A stretch of DNA of 64,000 bases from Falsiroseomonas sp051433165 (GTDB lineage Bacteria; Pseudomonadota; Alphaproteobacteria; Acetobacterales; Acetobacteraceae), in the NCBI RefSeq assembly GCF_051433165.1, contig NZ_JBHMFS010000015.1, forward strand, positions 1 to 64,000, given 5' to 3'. A model generated the notes under the pieces. That model made no database searches, was not told where the DNA came from, and saw nothing but the letters and a program-made list of their open reading frames with translations. This document shows, piece after piece, positions 40,318 to 49,816 of this stretch; position 1 is the stretch's first letter; each line of letters opens with the position of its first letter. A program made the translations under genes and the position numbers.

Positions 40318-42912
40318 CTAATACAAACCACCCAGATTGCTGTCCACGCTGGTCGCCGCGGTGCCAGGCTCGGCCGCCAACGGATCCATCGGCGGGCGGG
40401 CGCTGGTTTCGGTGCCGGGCTTGAAGGCCTCGAAGATGGTCTGGCCGTTCGGCAATTGCAGCCGCACCAGCGCCACGCCGGGCGGCGCGCGGAAGGGCAG
40501 GGGTGGGCTGTCGCCCAGCGCCGCCGCCACGACGTCACGGAAAATAGGCGCGGCATTGCTGCCGCCGGTCTCGCCATTGCCCAGGCTGCGCGGATCGTCG
40601 TGGCCGACCCAGACGGCCACCACGAGGTCCGGGGTGAAGCCGACGAACCAATTATCCTTGAAGTCGTCCGTCGTGCCGGTCTTGCCCGCGACCGGCCGAT
40701 CTAGCCCGGCGCCGGCCCGCGTCCCGGTCCCGCGCTGCACCACGCCTTGCAGCATGCTGGTCATCTGGAAGGCGGAAACCGGGTCCGTCACCTGCTGGCG
40801 GGTTTCGGTCAGCGCCGGCGGGCCGCCATTCGGGTTGCTGTCGCAGGCGGTGCATTCGCGCGCATCGGTGCGCCAGACCAGACGGCCATGGCGGTCCTGC
40901 ACGCTGTCGATCAGCGTCGGCGTCACCTGCCTGCCGCCATTCACGAAGCTGGCATAGCCGGCGGCCTGGCGCAGCACCGTCGTCTCCCCGGCGCCGAGCG
41001 ACATGGCCAGCACGCGCTGCATGTTGGGGATGACGCCGAAGCGCGAAGCCACTTCCGCCACCGCGGGCATGCCGACCTGCTGCGCCAGGCGCACGGTCAC
41101 CAGGTTGAGGCTGCGCTCCAGCGCGCTGCGCATGGTCACCCAGCCCTGCGGCGCGCCGCCGCCATAATTGCCGGGGCGCCACAGGCCCTGGGGTGTCATC
41201 ACCTCCACCGGGCCGTCCAGCAGAAGCTGGTTCGGCGGGATGCCGGCCTCCAGCCCCGCCAGGAAGACATAGGGCTTGAAGGAGGAACCGGGCTGGCGCT
41301 GCGCCTGGCTGGCGCGGTTGAACCAGGACCGTTCGAAGGACCAGCCGCCGACCATGGCGAGCACGCGGCCGGTATTCGGGTCCATCGCCACGACGGCGCC
41401 CTCGACCTCCGGCATCTGGCGCAGCGCCAGGCGTTCCGGGCGTGCGGGCGTGCGGCCTTGGGCGGCGGTGGCGGGCAGGGTTTCCACCAGCACGACATCG
41501 CCCGGCGCCAGCACATCCTGCATCCGTCGCGGCGCGCCGCCGACGCGGCCGTCCCGCACCGGGCGGGCCCAGCCGGAGACTTCGTCGAAGGGCAGGGAGC
41601 CGGTGCGCGGCTGGGCGGCGGTGCGGCCATCCGGGCGTTCCAGCCAGGCCATCCGCGCCTCCCGGTCACGCACCTCGAGCGCCACGGCCAGGCGCCATTC
41701 CGGCATCGCGCCGGGCGGGCGCTGCTGCGCCTGCAGGGCGGGCAGCCATTCGGTGGCGCTGGCCGGAATGCGTGCCACCGGGCCGCGCCAGCCGCCGCGC
41801 CGGCGGTCATAGGCCAGCAGCCCGTTGCGCAGCGCAATCTCCGCCCGCTCCTGCAACACCGGCTCGAGCGAGGTGCGGACCACGAGGCCGCCCATCGTCG
41901 TCTGGTCGGCGCCGAAGCGGGCGATCAGCTCGCGCCGCACTTCCTCGGTGAAGTACTGGCCCACCGGCACCACGTCGGGGCGGCGCTGCGGGCGGGGGAT
42001 CAGCAGTTCGGCCTTGGCCCGAGTGGCGTCCGCGGCTGGCAGCGCGCCGTCATCCACCATGCGGTCGATCACCCAGTTCCGCCGGCCGATCGCGGCCTCG
42101 GGGAAGCGGGCGGGGTTGTAGTTGTTCGGCGCCTTGGGCAGCGCGGCCAGGAAGGCGGCTTCCGCCACCGTCAGCTCATCGAGCGACTTGTTGAAGTAGT
42201 TCTGCGCCGCGGCGGCCACGCCATAGGCCTGCTGGCCCAGGAAGATCTCGTTCAGATAGATTTCCAGGATGCGCGCCTTCGGCATCGCCTGCTCGATCCG
42301 CAGCGCGAGAATGGCCTCGCGCACCTTGCGCATCAGCGTGCGGTCGTTGCCGACGAGCATGTTCTTGGCGACCTGCTGGGTGATGGTGGAGGCACCGGCC
42401 ATGCGCCGGCCCGAGCCCAGCTGCTCCAGGTTCGTCACCACGGTGCGCGCAATGCCCAGCGGGTCGATGCCGTAATGCGACCAGAAGCGCTGGTCTTCGG
42501 CCGAGATGAAGGCCTGCTGCACATGGCGCGGAATCGCCTCGATCGGCACGAAGACCCGGCGTTCCTGCGCCAGTTCGGCCATCAGGCGGCTGTCGCCGGC
42601 ATAGATGCGGCTCATCTGCGGCGCCTGGTAATCCGCCAGCCAGCGATAATCCGGCAGCTCCGCCGCGGCGGAGCGGTACAGCGCATAGGCCGCGCCGGCG
42701 CCGGTCAGGCCGATGGCGACGGTCAGGATGATGACGGTCTTGGCCAGGAAGCCCATGGTGCCGAAGACCCAGCCCCGGCCGGGGCGAGGGGCCTTGGGAG
42801 CACGGGGAGCCTTGGGCGGGCGCGGCGGCTTGCCGGCCGGCGTTTGCGGGTCAGCTGCGCTTGGGCGGCTGCCCACCATCGGGCCTTCGGCGCGGAGGTC
42901 GTGGGTGTCCAT
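40318..42912 (-). CDS. mrcA: Class A penicillin-binding protein 1A
   Basis: 864 residues from the ATG at 42912 (GGGAAG upstream). Bifunctional peptidoglycan synthase. A proline-rich cytoplasmic start (PRPPKAPRAPKAPRPG), one membrane helix (about 57-77), then GT51: VQQAFISAEDQRFWSHYGIDPLGI (catalytic Glu), GASTITQQVAKNM, EIYLNEIFLGQQAYG. An OB-like insertion follows, then the transpeptidase: RQPGSSFKPYVFLAG (SxxK), SLN, and KTGTTDDFKDNWFVGFTPD (KTG). In line with amiC and prfB; divergent from rne further right. Confidence 0.95.
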   Translation of the reverse strand: MDTHDLRAEGPMVGSRPSAADPQTPAGKPPRPPKAPRAPKAPRPGRGWVFGTMGFLAKTVIILTVAIGLTGAGAAYALYRSAAAELPDYRWLADYQAPQMSRIYAGDSRLMAELAQERRVFVPIEAIPRHVQQAFISAEDQRFWSHYGIDPLGIARTVVTNLEQLGSGRRMAGASTITQQVAKNMLVGNDRTLMRKVREAILALRIEQAMPKARILEIYLNEIFLGQQAYGVAAAAQNYFNKSLDELTVAEAAFLAALPKAPNNYNPARFPEAAIGRRNWVIDRMVDDGALPAADATRAKAELLIPRPQRRPDVVPVGQYFTEEVRRELIARFGADQTTMGGLVVRTSLEPVLQERAEIALRNGLLAYDRRRGGWRGPVARIPASATEWLPALQAQQRPPGAMPEWRLAVALEVRDREARMAWLERPDGRTAAQPRTGSLPFDEVSGWARPVRDGRVGGAPRRMQDVLAPGDVVLVETLPATAAQGRTPARPERLALRQMPEVEGAVVAMDPNTGRVLAMVGGWSFERSWFNRASQAQRQPGSSFKPYVFLAGLEAGIPPNQLLLDGPVEVMTPQGLWRPGNYGGGAPQGWVTMRSALERSLNLVTVRLAQQVGMPAVAEVASRFGVIPNMQRVLAMSLGAGETTVLRQAAGYASFVNGGRQVTPTLIDSVQDRHGRLVWRTDARECTACDSNPNGGPPALTETRQQVTDPVSAFQMTSMLQGVVQRGTGTRAGAGLDRPVAGKTGTTDDFKDNWFVGFTPDLVVAVWVGHDDPRSLGNGETGGSNAAPIFRDVVAAALGDSPPLPFRAPPGVALVRLQLPNGQTIFEAFKPGTETSARPPMDPLAAEPGTAATSVDSNLGGLY

Positions 42913-43037
42913 CGGCTTCCCATACACTGTCCGGCGCGGCGCGGCACATGCCGGCGGCATTGGTCTGCCCTGCACCCGCGGAGACGTGTGCAGGATTTTG
43001 GGTCGGATGCGCCCCCTTGCGAGGGGGGCGGCCCCGT

Positions 43038-44177
43038 TCAGCCGAAGGCCGCCACCACATTGCCCGATTGCGCCAGCCAGCCATGGATGGCGCGGCCCAT
43101 GGCGCGGGCCAGCCTGGCGCGGTGGTCCGCCCGGCGCAGGGCGGCCTCATCCTGCGCGTCGGACAGGAAGCCCAGTTCCACCAGCACGGCCGGCACATCC
43201 GGCGCCTTCAGCACCACGAAACCGGCCTGGCGATGGGTGTTGGGCAGCAGCGGCACATCCTCCCGCAGCTCCGCCACCACCTGTTCCGCCATGCGGGCGC
43301 TGCCGATGCGGGTTTCCGCCTGGATCAGGGAGGCGAGGATGGCCTGCACCTCCGGCGAGACGGAGGGCAGGCGCAGCCCGCCGGCACGGTCCGCCTGGTT
43401 CTCCCGCCGTGCCAAGGCGCCCGCCAGCGAGTCGGAGCTGTCGCCCAGGGTATAGACGCTGGCGCCGCGCGCCCCAGGTGCGCTGTCCGCATGCAGCGAG
43501 ATGAACAGCGCAGCCTGGCGCTGGCGGGCGAAATTCACCCGGGCGCCGAGCGCCACGAAGCGATCATTGCCGCGGGTCAGCGCCACGCGGCAACGGCCGC
43601 CGGCCTCCAGTACGCGCTTCAATTGCAGGGCGGTGGCCAGCACCACACGCTTTTCCTGCGTGCCGCGGACACCGAGGGCGCCCGGGTCCCGCCCGCCATG
43701 GCCGGGGTCCAGCACCACCAGTGGCAGGGATGCGGCGCGGCGTGTGGCTGCCGCTGTGCCACCGCCTTCCGCCATCACGCCACCGCCACCGGCCAGCCGG
43801 GCAAACGGCCCGGACGCGCCTGGCACCACCTCGATCACCAGGCGGTTGCCGCTGGCGGCGGCGCGGCGCAGCGCCACCGGGCCGGAGAGATCGAGCCGCA
43901 GCCGCCCGCGCTCCACCCGCGCCGCGCGCACCGGCCCGGCACCGCGCAGCCGGGTTGCGGCCCGCCAGGGCTGGCCGGGTGTCTCCAGCAGCAGGCGGTT
44001 CGGGGACCGCGCCGCCACCAGCTTCCAGCGCGCATTGGCCGGCAGCGTCAGGGTCAGGCGCGCGCCGGGCCCCACGGCCTCCAGCGAGGCACCGGTGACG
44101 GCGGCGAGGACTTCCGTTGGCGCGGGCAGCGCCGCGAGGCCGAGCACGAGGCTCGCCAGGGCTCGGCGACCGAGCAT
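43038..44177 (-). CDS. amiC: N-acetylmuramoyl-L-alanine amidase (AmiC type)
   Basis: 379 residues from the ATG at 44177, which opens a signal peptide (MLGRRALASLVLGLAALPAPTEVLAA). An AMIN-like beta domain (about 30-150) that targets the enzyme to peptidoglycan precedes the Amidase_3 zinc domain: LVVLDPGHGGRDPGALG (His), GTQEKRVVLATALQLK (Glu), LFISLHADSAPG (His) and VLVELGFLSDAQDE (catalytic Glu). It cuts septal peptidoglycan during cell separation. A longer reading frame upstream lacks a signal and is rejected. It is divergent from rne. Confidence 0.93.
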   Translation of the reverse strand: MLGRRALASLVLGLAALPAPTEVLAAVTGASLEAVGPGARLTLTLPANARWKLVAARSPNRLLLETPGQPWRAATRLRGAGPVRAARVERGRLRLDLSGPVALRRAAASGNRLVIEVVPGASGPFARLAGGGGVMAEGGGTAAATRRAASLPLVVLDPGHGGRDPGALGVRGTQEKRVVLATALQLKRVLEAGGRCRVALTRGNDRFVALGARVNFARQRQAALFISLHADSAPGARGASVYTLGDSSDSLAGALARRENQADRAGGLRLPSVSPEVQAILASLIQAETRIGSARMAEQVVAELREDVPLLPNTHRQAGFVVLKAPDVPAVLVELGFLSDAQDEAALRRADHRARLARAMGRAIHGWLAQSGNVVAAFG

Positions 44178-45017
44178 GGGTTGGCACCCCCTAAGGTTCC
44201 GGCGGATGGGCGGCAACGGCCGGCCGATCCGCGTAGGCAGGCCGCGCACGGCCCCCGCCGCGGCAGGCCGGACCACCCCCCGGTGCCGGCCATGGGTGGA
44301 GAATGCCACATTGTGCCCGTGGCTTGCCAGCACCGGTTGAGAGATTGCGCGAGTTTGACGCTGCGCCGGTGGCCCGACAGTGCCCCTTTTGGACGGCATC
44401 GCTGGCGGCGCCTTGTGGTGGCTGGATGGGCCGCCTATGGTGACCTGCCCCGGTGGCAACCGCTTCCGGCTTGGTTTGTGTGTCTCGCGGCCGCCCGGCC
44501 CCGTTTTCGCCCGCGTTGTCGCGGCGGGCGGGGCGCCGGGTCAATGGCCGGTATCCCTGGCATGGTGACGGGCTTCGCCCGGCGCCGCACTTCGCCAGGT
44601 GTCGCGACGCCTGCCCGGCCGGCGCGGAGCCTGCGCGGACACCCTGCGACCGATTCGTGGAAAGACGAGGCTGGACACAGGGCGCCCCACAGGCCAGCCG
44701 CCCGCCCGATTGCGCCTGCGACCGGCGCCCCTTTCCATGGGGCATGCCGATTGAAGGGTTTCCGGGGCAGCGCGAGGCGCGCCCGCCGGGACCGGTCTGC
44801 CTGGGATGATTCCCAGGTGCATCGGCCCCACTGAACCCAACAGGGTCTGCCCAGGGGCTTCCCCCAGGGCGGGTCCGCCGCGACAAGGACCGGATCGCCG
44901 CCGCATGGACGATTTCCTGCCGCCGATCCGTGCTGTCTCGGGCCCTGTCACCCCCGACCGCCGCTGCCGGCCCACGGGTCCAACCCCTGGCCAGCGCGGT
45001 GCGGAGTTTTCACCCCC
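44178..45017 (+). other. Long leader region between amiC and rne
   Basis: 840 bases without a recognisable gene. Small reading frames (for example 44380-44568 and 44806-45021) show no conserved motif. A perfect 7-bp hairpin with a 4-base loop lies at 44800-44817 (CCTGGGA / TCCCAGG). Long structured 5' leaders are known to let RNase E control its own mRNA in other proteobacteria; the same is inferred here. No clear sigma-70 promoter was found by eye. Confidence 0.5.
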
Positions 45018-48000
45018 ATGACCAAGCGCATGCTGATCGACGCATCCCACCCCGAGGAAACCCGGGTGGTGGTGCTGGATGGCAACCGGCTCGAAGCCTT
45101 CGATATCGAGTCGGCGAACAAGATGCCCCTCAAGGGCAACATCTACCTGGCCCGCGTCGTGCGGGTCGAACCCAGCCTGCAGGCCGCCTTCGTCGAGTAT
45201 GGCGGCAACCGGCACGGCTTCCTCGCCTTCAGCGAGATCCACCCGGACTACTACCAACTGCCCGTCGCCGACCGGCAGCGCCTGATCGAGATGCAGCAGG
45301 CCGAGGCGCGCGAGGAACAGGAACGCGAGGACGCCGAGGAAGCCGCCCGCGACGGCGATGAAGCGCTGACCGGCGCGCTGCAGGCCGCCATCGAGGGCGA
45401 GGCCGAGGCAATCGGCGAAGCCCCCGGCGAAGATGGCGGCGCTGAAGACGACCGGCGTGAAGACGACCGGCGTGAAGACGACCGGCGTGAAGACGAACGG
45501 CGGGAAGATGAGGGGCGCGAGGCCGCCGGGCCGGCGCCGGAGGCGAACGGGTCGGACGATTCCGACGGCGAGCGCGACTCCGGCAGCGCCATGCCGATGG
45601 CCATCCAGGTGGAACGCATCACCGCCAGCGACGAGCCCGAGGCCGCCACCCCGGCCGAGTCCGAGGCTGCCGCCGAGGACGCGGCGCTGGCCGCCGAACG
45701 GCAGGAGAATGCCGAGGCCGCCGGCGACCAGCGCTCGGCCGAGGACAATGGCGCCGAGGATGAAGGTGCCGATGACAACGGCGCCGAAGACGAGTCGCGC
45801 GACGAGAACGGTACCGAGGGCACCAACGGCGAGCCGACCACCGGTGAGCCGGGCAGCGAACCGCGCCAAGCCCGTGGGCGCCAGGACCGCGGCGGCCGCG
45901 GCCGTGGCCGCGACCGGGGCCGGGGTGGTGACCGGGGCGGCGACCGGGGCGGCGACCGCGGTGGTGACCGCGGTGGTGACCGGGGTGGCGAGCGCAGCCG
46001 CGACGACCGCAGCCGCGAAGACGAGGTCGAAAGCGTCGGCAATTCCGAGGCGCCGCCGCCCGAATCCCTGGGCGGCACGACGGAGGATGACGCGCGCGAG
46101 CGCCGCATCCCGCCGCGCTTCCTGCGCCACTACAAGATCCAGGAGGTCATCAAGCGCCGCCAGATCATGCTGATCCAGGTTGTGAAGGAGGAGCGCGGCG
46201 GTAAGGGTGCCGCGCTGACCACCTACATCTCGCTGGCGGGCCGCTTCTCCGTCCTCATGCCGAACTCGCCGCGTGGCGGCGGCGTTTCCCGCAAGATCAC
46301 CTCGACCGGGGACCGCAAGCGCCTGCGCGAGATCATCGACGAGCAGCAGCTGCCGCAGGGCATGTCGCTGATCGTCCGCACCGCCGGCGCGCAGCGGCCG
46401 AAGCCCGAGATCAAGCGGGACTGCGAATACCTGCTGCGCCTGTGGGACAACATCCGCGAGCGCACCTTTGCCTCCACCGCCCCGGCGCTGATCTATGAGG
46501 AAGCGGACCTCATCAAGCGCTCGATCCGCGACGTCTTCGGCAAGGATGTCGAGGAAGTGCATGTGGAGGGCGACGAAGCCTACCAGGATGCGCGCGAATT
46601 CATGCGCATGCTGATGCCGGCGCATGTGAACAAGGTGAAGCCGGTGCGGGACGGCGTGCCGCTGTTCGCCCGCCACGGCGTCGATGTCCAGCTCGACGCC
46701 ATGCACAGCCCGAATGTGCAGCTGAAGTCCGGCGGCTACATCGTCATCAACCAGACCGAAGCGCTGGTTTCCATCGACGTGAACTCCGGCCGCGCCACCC
46801 GCGACCGGCACATCGAGGACACGGCGCTGCGGACCAATCTGGAAGCGGCCGATGAGGTGGCGCGCCAGTTGCGCCTGCGCGACCTGGCCGGCTTGATCGT
46901 CATCGACTTCATCGACATGGAATCGGCGCGCAACGATGCGCAGGTCGAACGCCGGTTGAAGGAGGCCCTGAAGCAGGACCGCGCCCGCATCCAGGTGGGC
47001 CGGATCAGCCATTTCGGCCTGCTCGAAATGTCCCGCCAGCGGCTGCGGCCTTCGGTGGTGGAACACGCCTATGTCGCCTGCCCGCATTGCCAGGGCCGCG
47101 GCCTGGTCCGCAGCGTGGAATCCAGCGGCCTGCAGGTGCTGCGCCAGATCGAGGAGGAAGGCGCCCGCCGCCGCGCCGCCGAGATCATCGTCCATTGCGC
47201 CATGCCGGTGATGCTGTGGCTGCTGAACCAGAAGCGCGAGCGGCTGGGCCAGATCGAGCAGCGCTTCGGCATGCGCGTGCTGGTGCAGCCGGATGACACG
47301 CTGATCCCGCCCGCGCTCCGGATCGAGAAGACCCGCGCGGCCAACCCGGATGCCTTGCCGGAGCGGCAATCCGCGCTGCGGATGGATTTCGCGCCGGAGC
47401 CGGAGCCGATCGACGACGAGCCGGAGGTCGAGGAGATCATCGCGGAACCGCAGGCGCGCGTCGCGGCGGAGCCGCGCGAGCGGAACACGGCGGAGCCGCG
47501 CGAGCGGGCCCCGGCGGAGCCGCGTGAGCGGGCCGCGGCGGAGACGCGCGAGCGGGCCGAGACCCCGGGCGAAAAGCCGGCCGAGGGCGCGGAGGGTGAG
47601 GCCGGACGCCGCCGTCGCCGCCGTCGCCGCCGTGGCGGTCGCCGCGAGGGTGTCGAGGGCCAGTCCGAGGCGGGCAGCGCCGAGGAGGATGAGACCGAGG
47701 AGGGCGAGGAGACCGCCGAGGCGCAGCCCGCGCCGCAGCCGGATGCAGCCGTTGCCGCCGAGGCCACGTCCGAATCCAAGCCCGACGCCCCGGCCGAAGC
47801 GGCCGAGGAGTCGGAGGAGGATGAGGCCGCGCGCCGGCGTCGCCGTGGCCGCCGTGGTGGCCGTCGCCGGCGCGAGGAAGGTGAGCAGCCGGCCGAGCCG
47901 GCCCCCACCCTGGCCAGCCCGACCCCGCCCCAGGCGCCGCCGCCCGCGCGCCGCGCGCCGACCCCGGCCGACCCCTTTGCCGGGCATATGGATGACATCT

Positions 48001-48431
48001 TCATGGCGATGGAGGCAGCCGAGGAGGCGGCCGAGCGCGCCGTGAAGTCGCGCCGCTCCGCCCCGCAGGCGGCACAGCCGGTCCCGGCCCTGCCGGAGGT
48101 GGCGGTCGAGCAGCCGGTGGCGGTGACGCCGGTCGCCGACCTGCCGCTGCCGGAGGCACCCGTGGCTCAGGCACCAATGGCTGAATTGCCGGCGGCTGTG
48201 GTGCCGGAGCCTGTCACCATCGCCGCGGCCCCGGTGATGGCCGAGCCAGTGGCGCCCGCGGATTCGGCCCTGGCCGAGTCCCCCGCCGTAGCCGTGCCCG
48301 TGCCCGCGCCGGAGCCCGCCGCTGTGACGGCGCCGGCCGAGCCGGTGGCCGCGCCGCCCGTCGCCCCGATCGTGCTGGGTGAGGGTGCGGTGCCGGAACT
48401 GCCGCGCAAGCGGGGCTGGTGGCGCGCCTAG
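45018..48431 (+). CDS. rne: Ribonuclease E
   Basis: 1137 residues. Main mRNA-decay endonuclease and degradosome scaffold. The S1 domain begins KGNIYLARVVRVEPSLQAAFVEYGGNRHGFLAFSEI and is split after about residue 93 by an acidic insert of roughly 265 residues, as in other alphaproteobacteria; it resumes at IPPRFLRHYKIQEVI. The insert holds 15-bp DNA repeats (EDDRR units) and RGGD repeats. Catalytic aspartates: VSIDVNSGR and IVIDFIDM. Zinc-link CPHCQGRG. The C-terminus (from about 790) is disordered, with RRRRRRRRGGRR and RRRRRGRRGGRRRRE clusters for RNA binding, ending PRKRGWWRA. Divergent from amiC. Confidence 0.96.
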   Translation: MTKRMLIDASHPEETRVVVLDGNRLEAFDIESANKMPLKGNIYLARVVRVEPSLQAAFVEYGGNRHGFLAFSEIHPDYYQLPVADRQRLIEMQQAEAREEQEREDAEEAARDGDEALTGALQAAIEGEAEAIGEAPGEDGGAEDDRREDDRREDDRREDERREDEGREAAGPAPEANGSDDSDGERDSGSAMPMAIQVERITASDEPEAATPAESEAAAEDAALAAERQENAEAAGDQRSAEDNGAEDEGADDNGAEDESRDENGTEGTNGEPTTGEPGSEPRQARGRQDRGGRGRGRDRGRGGDRGGDRGGDRGGDRGGDRGGERSRDDRSREDEVESVGNSEAPPPESLGGTTEDDARERRIPPRFLRHYKIQEVIKRRQIMLIQVVKEERGGKGAALTTYISLAGRFSVLMPNSPRGGGVSRKITSTGDRKRLREIIDEQQLPQGMSLIVRTAGAQRPKPEIKRDCEYLLRLWDNIRERTFASTAPALIYEEADLIKRSIRDVFGKDVEEVHVEGDEAYQDAREFMRMLMPAHVNKVKPVRDGVPLFARHGVDVQLDAMHSPNVQLKSGGYIVINQTEALVSIDVNSGRATRDRHIEDTALRTNLEAADEVARQLRLRDLAGLIVIDFIDMESARNDAQVERRLKEALKQDRARIQVGRISHFGLLEMSRQRLRPSVVEHAYVACPHCQGRGLVRSVESSGLQVLRQIEEEGARRRAAEIIVHCAMPVMLWLLNQKRERLGQIEQRFGMRVLVQPDDTLIPPALRIEKTRAANPDALPERQSALRMDFAPEPEPIDDEPEVEEIIAEPQARVAAEPRERNTAEPRERAPAEPRERAAAETRERAETPGEKPAEGAEGEAGRRRRRRRRRGGRREGVEGQSEAGSAEEDETEEGEETAEAQPAPQPDAAVAAEATSESKPDAPAEAAEESEEDEAARRRRRGRRGGRRRREEGEQPAEPAPTLASPTPPQAPPPARRAPTPADPFAGHMDDIFMAMEAAEEAAERAVKSRRSAPQAAQPVPALPEVAVEQPVAVTPVADLPLPEAPVAQAPMAELPAAVVPEPVTIAAAPVMAEPVAPADSALAESPAVAVPVPAPEPAAVTAPAEPVAAPPVAPIVLGEGAVPELPRKRGWWRA
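45444..45518 (+). repeat. 15-bp tandem repeat inside rne
   Basis: GAAGACGACCGGCGT is repeated exactly three times (45444-45488) and twice more with changes (45489-45518), encoding E-D-D-R-R units in the acidic insert of the S1 domain. A second array of 12-bp units at about 45925-45990 encodes R-G-G-D repeats. Both are likely to vary in copy number between strains. Confidence 0.8.
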
Positions 48432-48462
48432 CCGCCGATCCGGCAACGCCCCGATTCAGCAA

Positions 48463-48486
48463 GGCCCGGGCGGCGACGCCCGGGCC
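48463..48486. terminator. Hairpin downstream of rne
   Basis: GGCCCGGGCG (48463-48472) and CGCCCGGGCC (48477-48486) form a perfect 10-bp stem with loop GCGA, 31 bases after the rne stop. No T tract follows. It is the obvious candidate for ending the rne transcript, perhaps with Rho. Confidence 0.5.
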
Positions 48487-48592
48487 GCATGGCTGAGCGC
48501 CACCGGTCCGGTTGCCGCCCGCCGCATCAGCGGCGAGGATGCCCGCCTGAGATCCACGCCGCCCTTGGCGTGGCCAGGAGGGAGTGACAAGC

Positions 48593-49612
48593 GTGGCGCA
48601 ACTGACGGTCCTCGAGCCTGAGGGCATGTATCCGGATACGGATTTGGAGCAGGAGGTGTTTGGCCCCGGGGTCGAATTCCTCCATGGCGGCGCGCCACAT
48701 ACCGGCACGCTGGATGCCCTGCCGGATGCCGTCTGTGCCAAGGTCGATGGACTGCAGATCTTCCGCCACTGGCTGACGCCCAAGGATATCGCCCGCTTCC
48801 CCAAGCTGCGCGTGGTGGTGCGGATGGGCGTTGGCTATGACCGGCTGGACCGTGCCGCCTGTGCCGCGCGCGGCATCACGGTCTGCAACGTGCCCGACTA
48901 CGGCACGCAGGAAGTGGCGGACCACGCCATTTCGCTGGCCCTCGGCCTGCGCCGCGGCCTGTTCCTGCACCATGAGCTGCAGCGCAGCGACCCGACCGCG
49001 CCCTGGCGCTACGTGGACAGCCCGCTAATCCGCCGGGCGGAGGTGCAGGGCTTCGGCATTGTCGGCCTCGGCCGCATTGGCATGGCGGTGGCGCTGCGGG
49101 CCAAGGCCTTCGGCTTCAAGGTGCGCTTCTACGACCCGCATCTGCCCAACGGCGTGGACCGCGCCCTTGGCATCACCCGCGCCCGGACGCTGGAGGAGTT
49201 GATGCGCGGCGCCGATGTGCTGTCGATCCATGCGCCGGATACGCGGGAGACGCGTGGCATGATCGGCGCGCGGGAACTCGCCTGGCTGCCCGAAGGCGCC
49301 GTGGTGGTGAATACGGCGCGTGGCACCAGCCTGGATATCGATGCGCTGGAGGCCGGCCTGCGCTCCGGCCATATCGCGGGCGCCGGGCTCGACGTGATTC
49401 CGGTGGAGCCGCCGGTGGATCCGGTGCCGGGCCTGGTTGCGGCCTATCGGGCGAAGGAGCCGTGGCTACAGGGCCGCGTGGTCATCACGCCGCACAGCGC
49501 CTTCCACACGCCGGAAGCTTGGCTGGACATTCGCCGCAAGAGCGCCGAAACCATGCGCGACGTGCTTCTGCTCGGGTTGTCCACCAACGTCATTCTCCCG
49601 GATAACGGGTAG
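48593..49612 (+). CDS. D-isomer-specific 2-hydroxyacid dehydrogenase (CtBP-like)
   Basis: 339 residues from the GTG at 48593; AGGAGG lies 10 bases upstream, whereas the GTG at 48584 is too close to it. NAD-binding motif GFGIVGLGRIGMAVA, substrate arginine in VNTARGTSLDID, then PVEPPVDPVPG and the catalytic histidine in ITPHSAFHTPEA. The pattern VRMGVGYDRLDRAACAARGITVCNVPDYGTQEVADHAISLAL is of the C-terminal-binding-protein-like group. It reduces a 2-keto acid or the reverse. It precedes the capsule cluster but is separated from it by an AT-rich promoter region. Confidence 0.9.
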   Translation: MAQLTVLEPEGMYPDTDLEQEVFGPGVEFLHGGAPHTGTLDALPDAVCAKVDGLQIFRHWLTPKDIARFPKLRVVVRMGVGYDRLDRAACAARGITVCNVPDYGTQEVADHAISLALGLRRGLFLHHELQRSDPTAPWRYVDSPLIRRAEVQGFGIVGLGRIGMAVALRAKAFGFKVRFYDPHLPNGVDRALGITRARTLEELMRGADVLSIHAPDTRETRGMIGARELAWLPEGAVVVNTARGTSLDIDALEAGLRSGHIAGAGLDVIPVEPPVDPVPGLVAAYRAKEPWLQGRVVITPHSAFHTPEAWLDIRRKSAETMRDVLLLGLSTNVILPDNG

Positions 49613-49669
49613 TCAGCGAAAGCCGCCACACGCGGGACGCGAGGCGCTCAAGTCGTTCAAAAAAAGAGA

Positions 49670-49698
49670 TTGACTGAGAGCGTTAATTAACATACTGT
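49670..49698 (+). promoter_or_regulatory. Probable promoter of the capsule-lipid cluster
   Basis: TTGACT (49670-49675), a 17-base spacer, then TACTGT (49693-49698), in a strikingly AT-rich patch (49656-49700) for this genome. The -35 matches sigma-70 at five of six positions, the -10 at three. It is about 120 bases before the first gene of the cluster. Confidence 0.5.
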
Positions 49699-49734
49699 TG
49701 TGTACCCGCTGCCGCGATTGTCGCGACATTATTG

Positions 49735-49761
49735 CGGTGCAGCATTACGTTTGCTGCACCG
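49735..49761. promoter_or_regulatory. Inverted repeat upstream of the glycosyltransferase gene
   Basis: CGGTGCAGC (49735-49743) and GCTGCACCG (49753-49761) are perfect 9-bp arms with a 9-base centre, between the probable promoter and the GTG start at 49817. It may be an operator or a leader hairpin. No protein can be assigned by eye. Confidence 0.5.
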
Positions 49762-49816
49762 ACCCGACGAGCCCCGCGCACGTGGCGGGTTCCCGGACTG
49801 AAGGAGATTGCCAGGC

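Noticed and set aside
44541..48446. A 1301-codon open frame antisense to rne
   Set aside because: Composition is repetitive (His, Gly, Arg, Leu) and mirrors the real gene; no motif of any family. The rightward frame has complete RNase E motifs.
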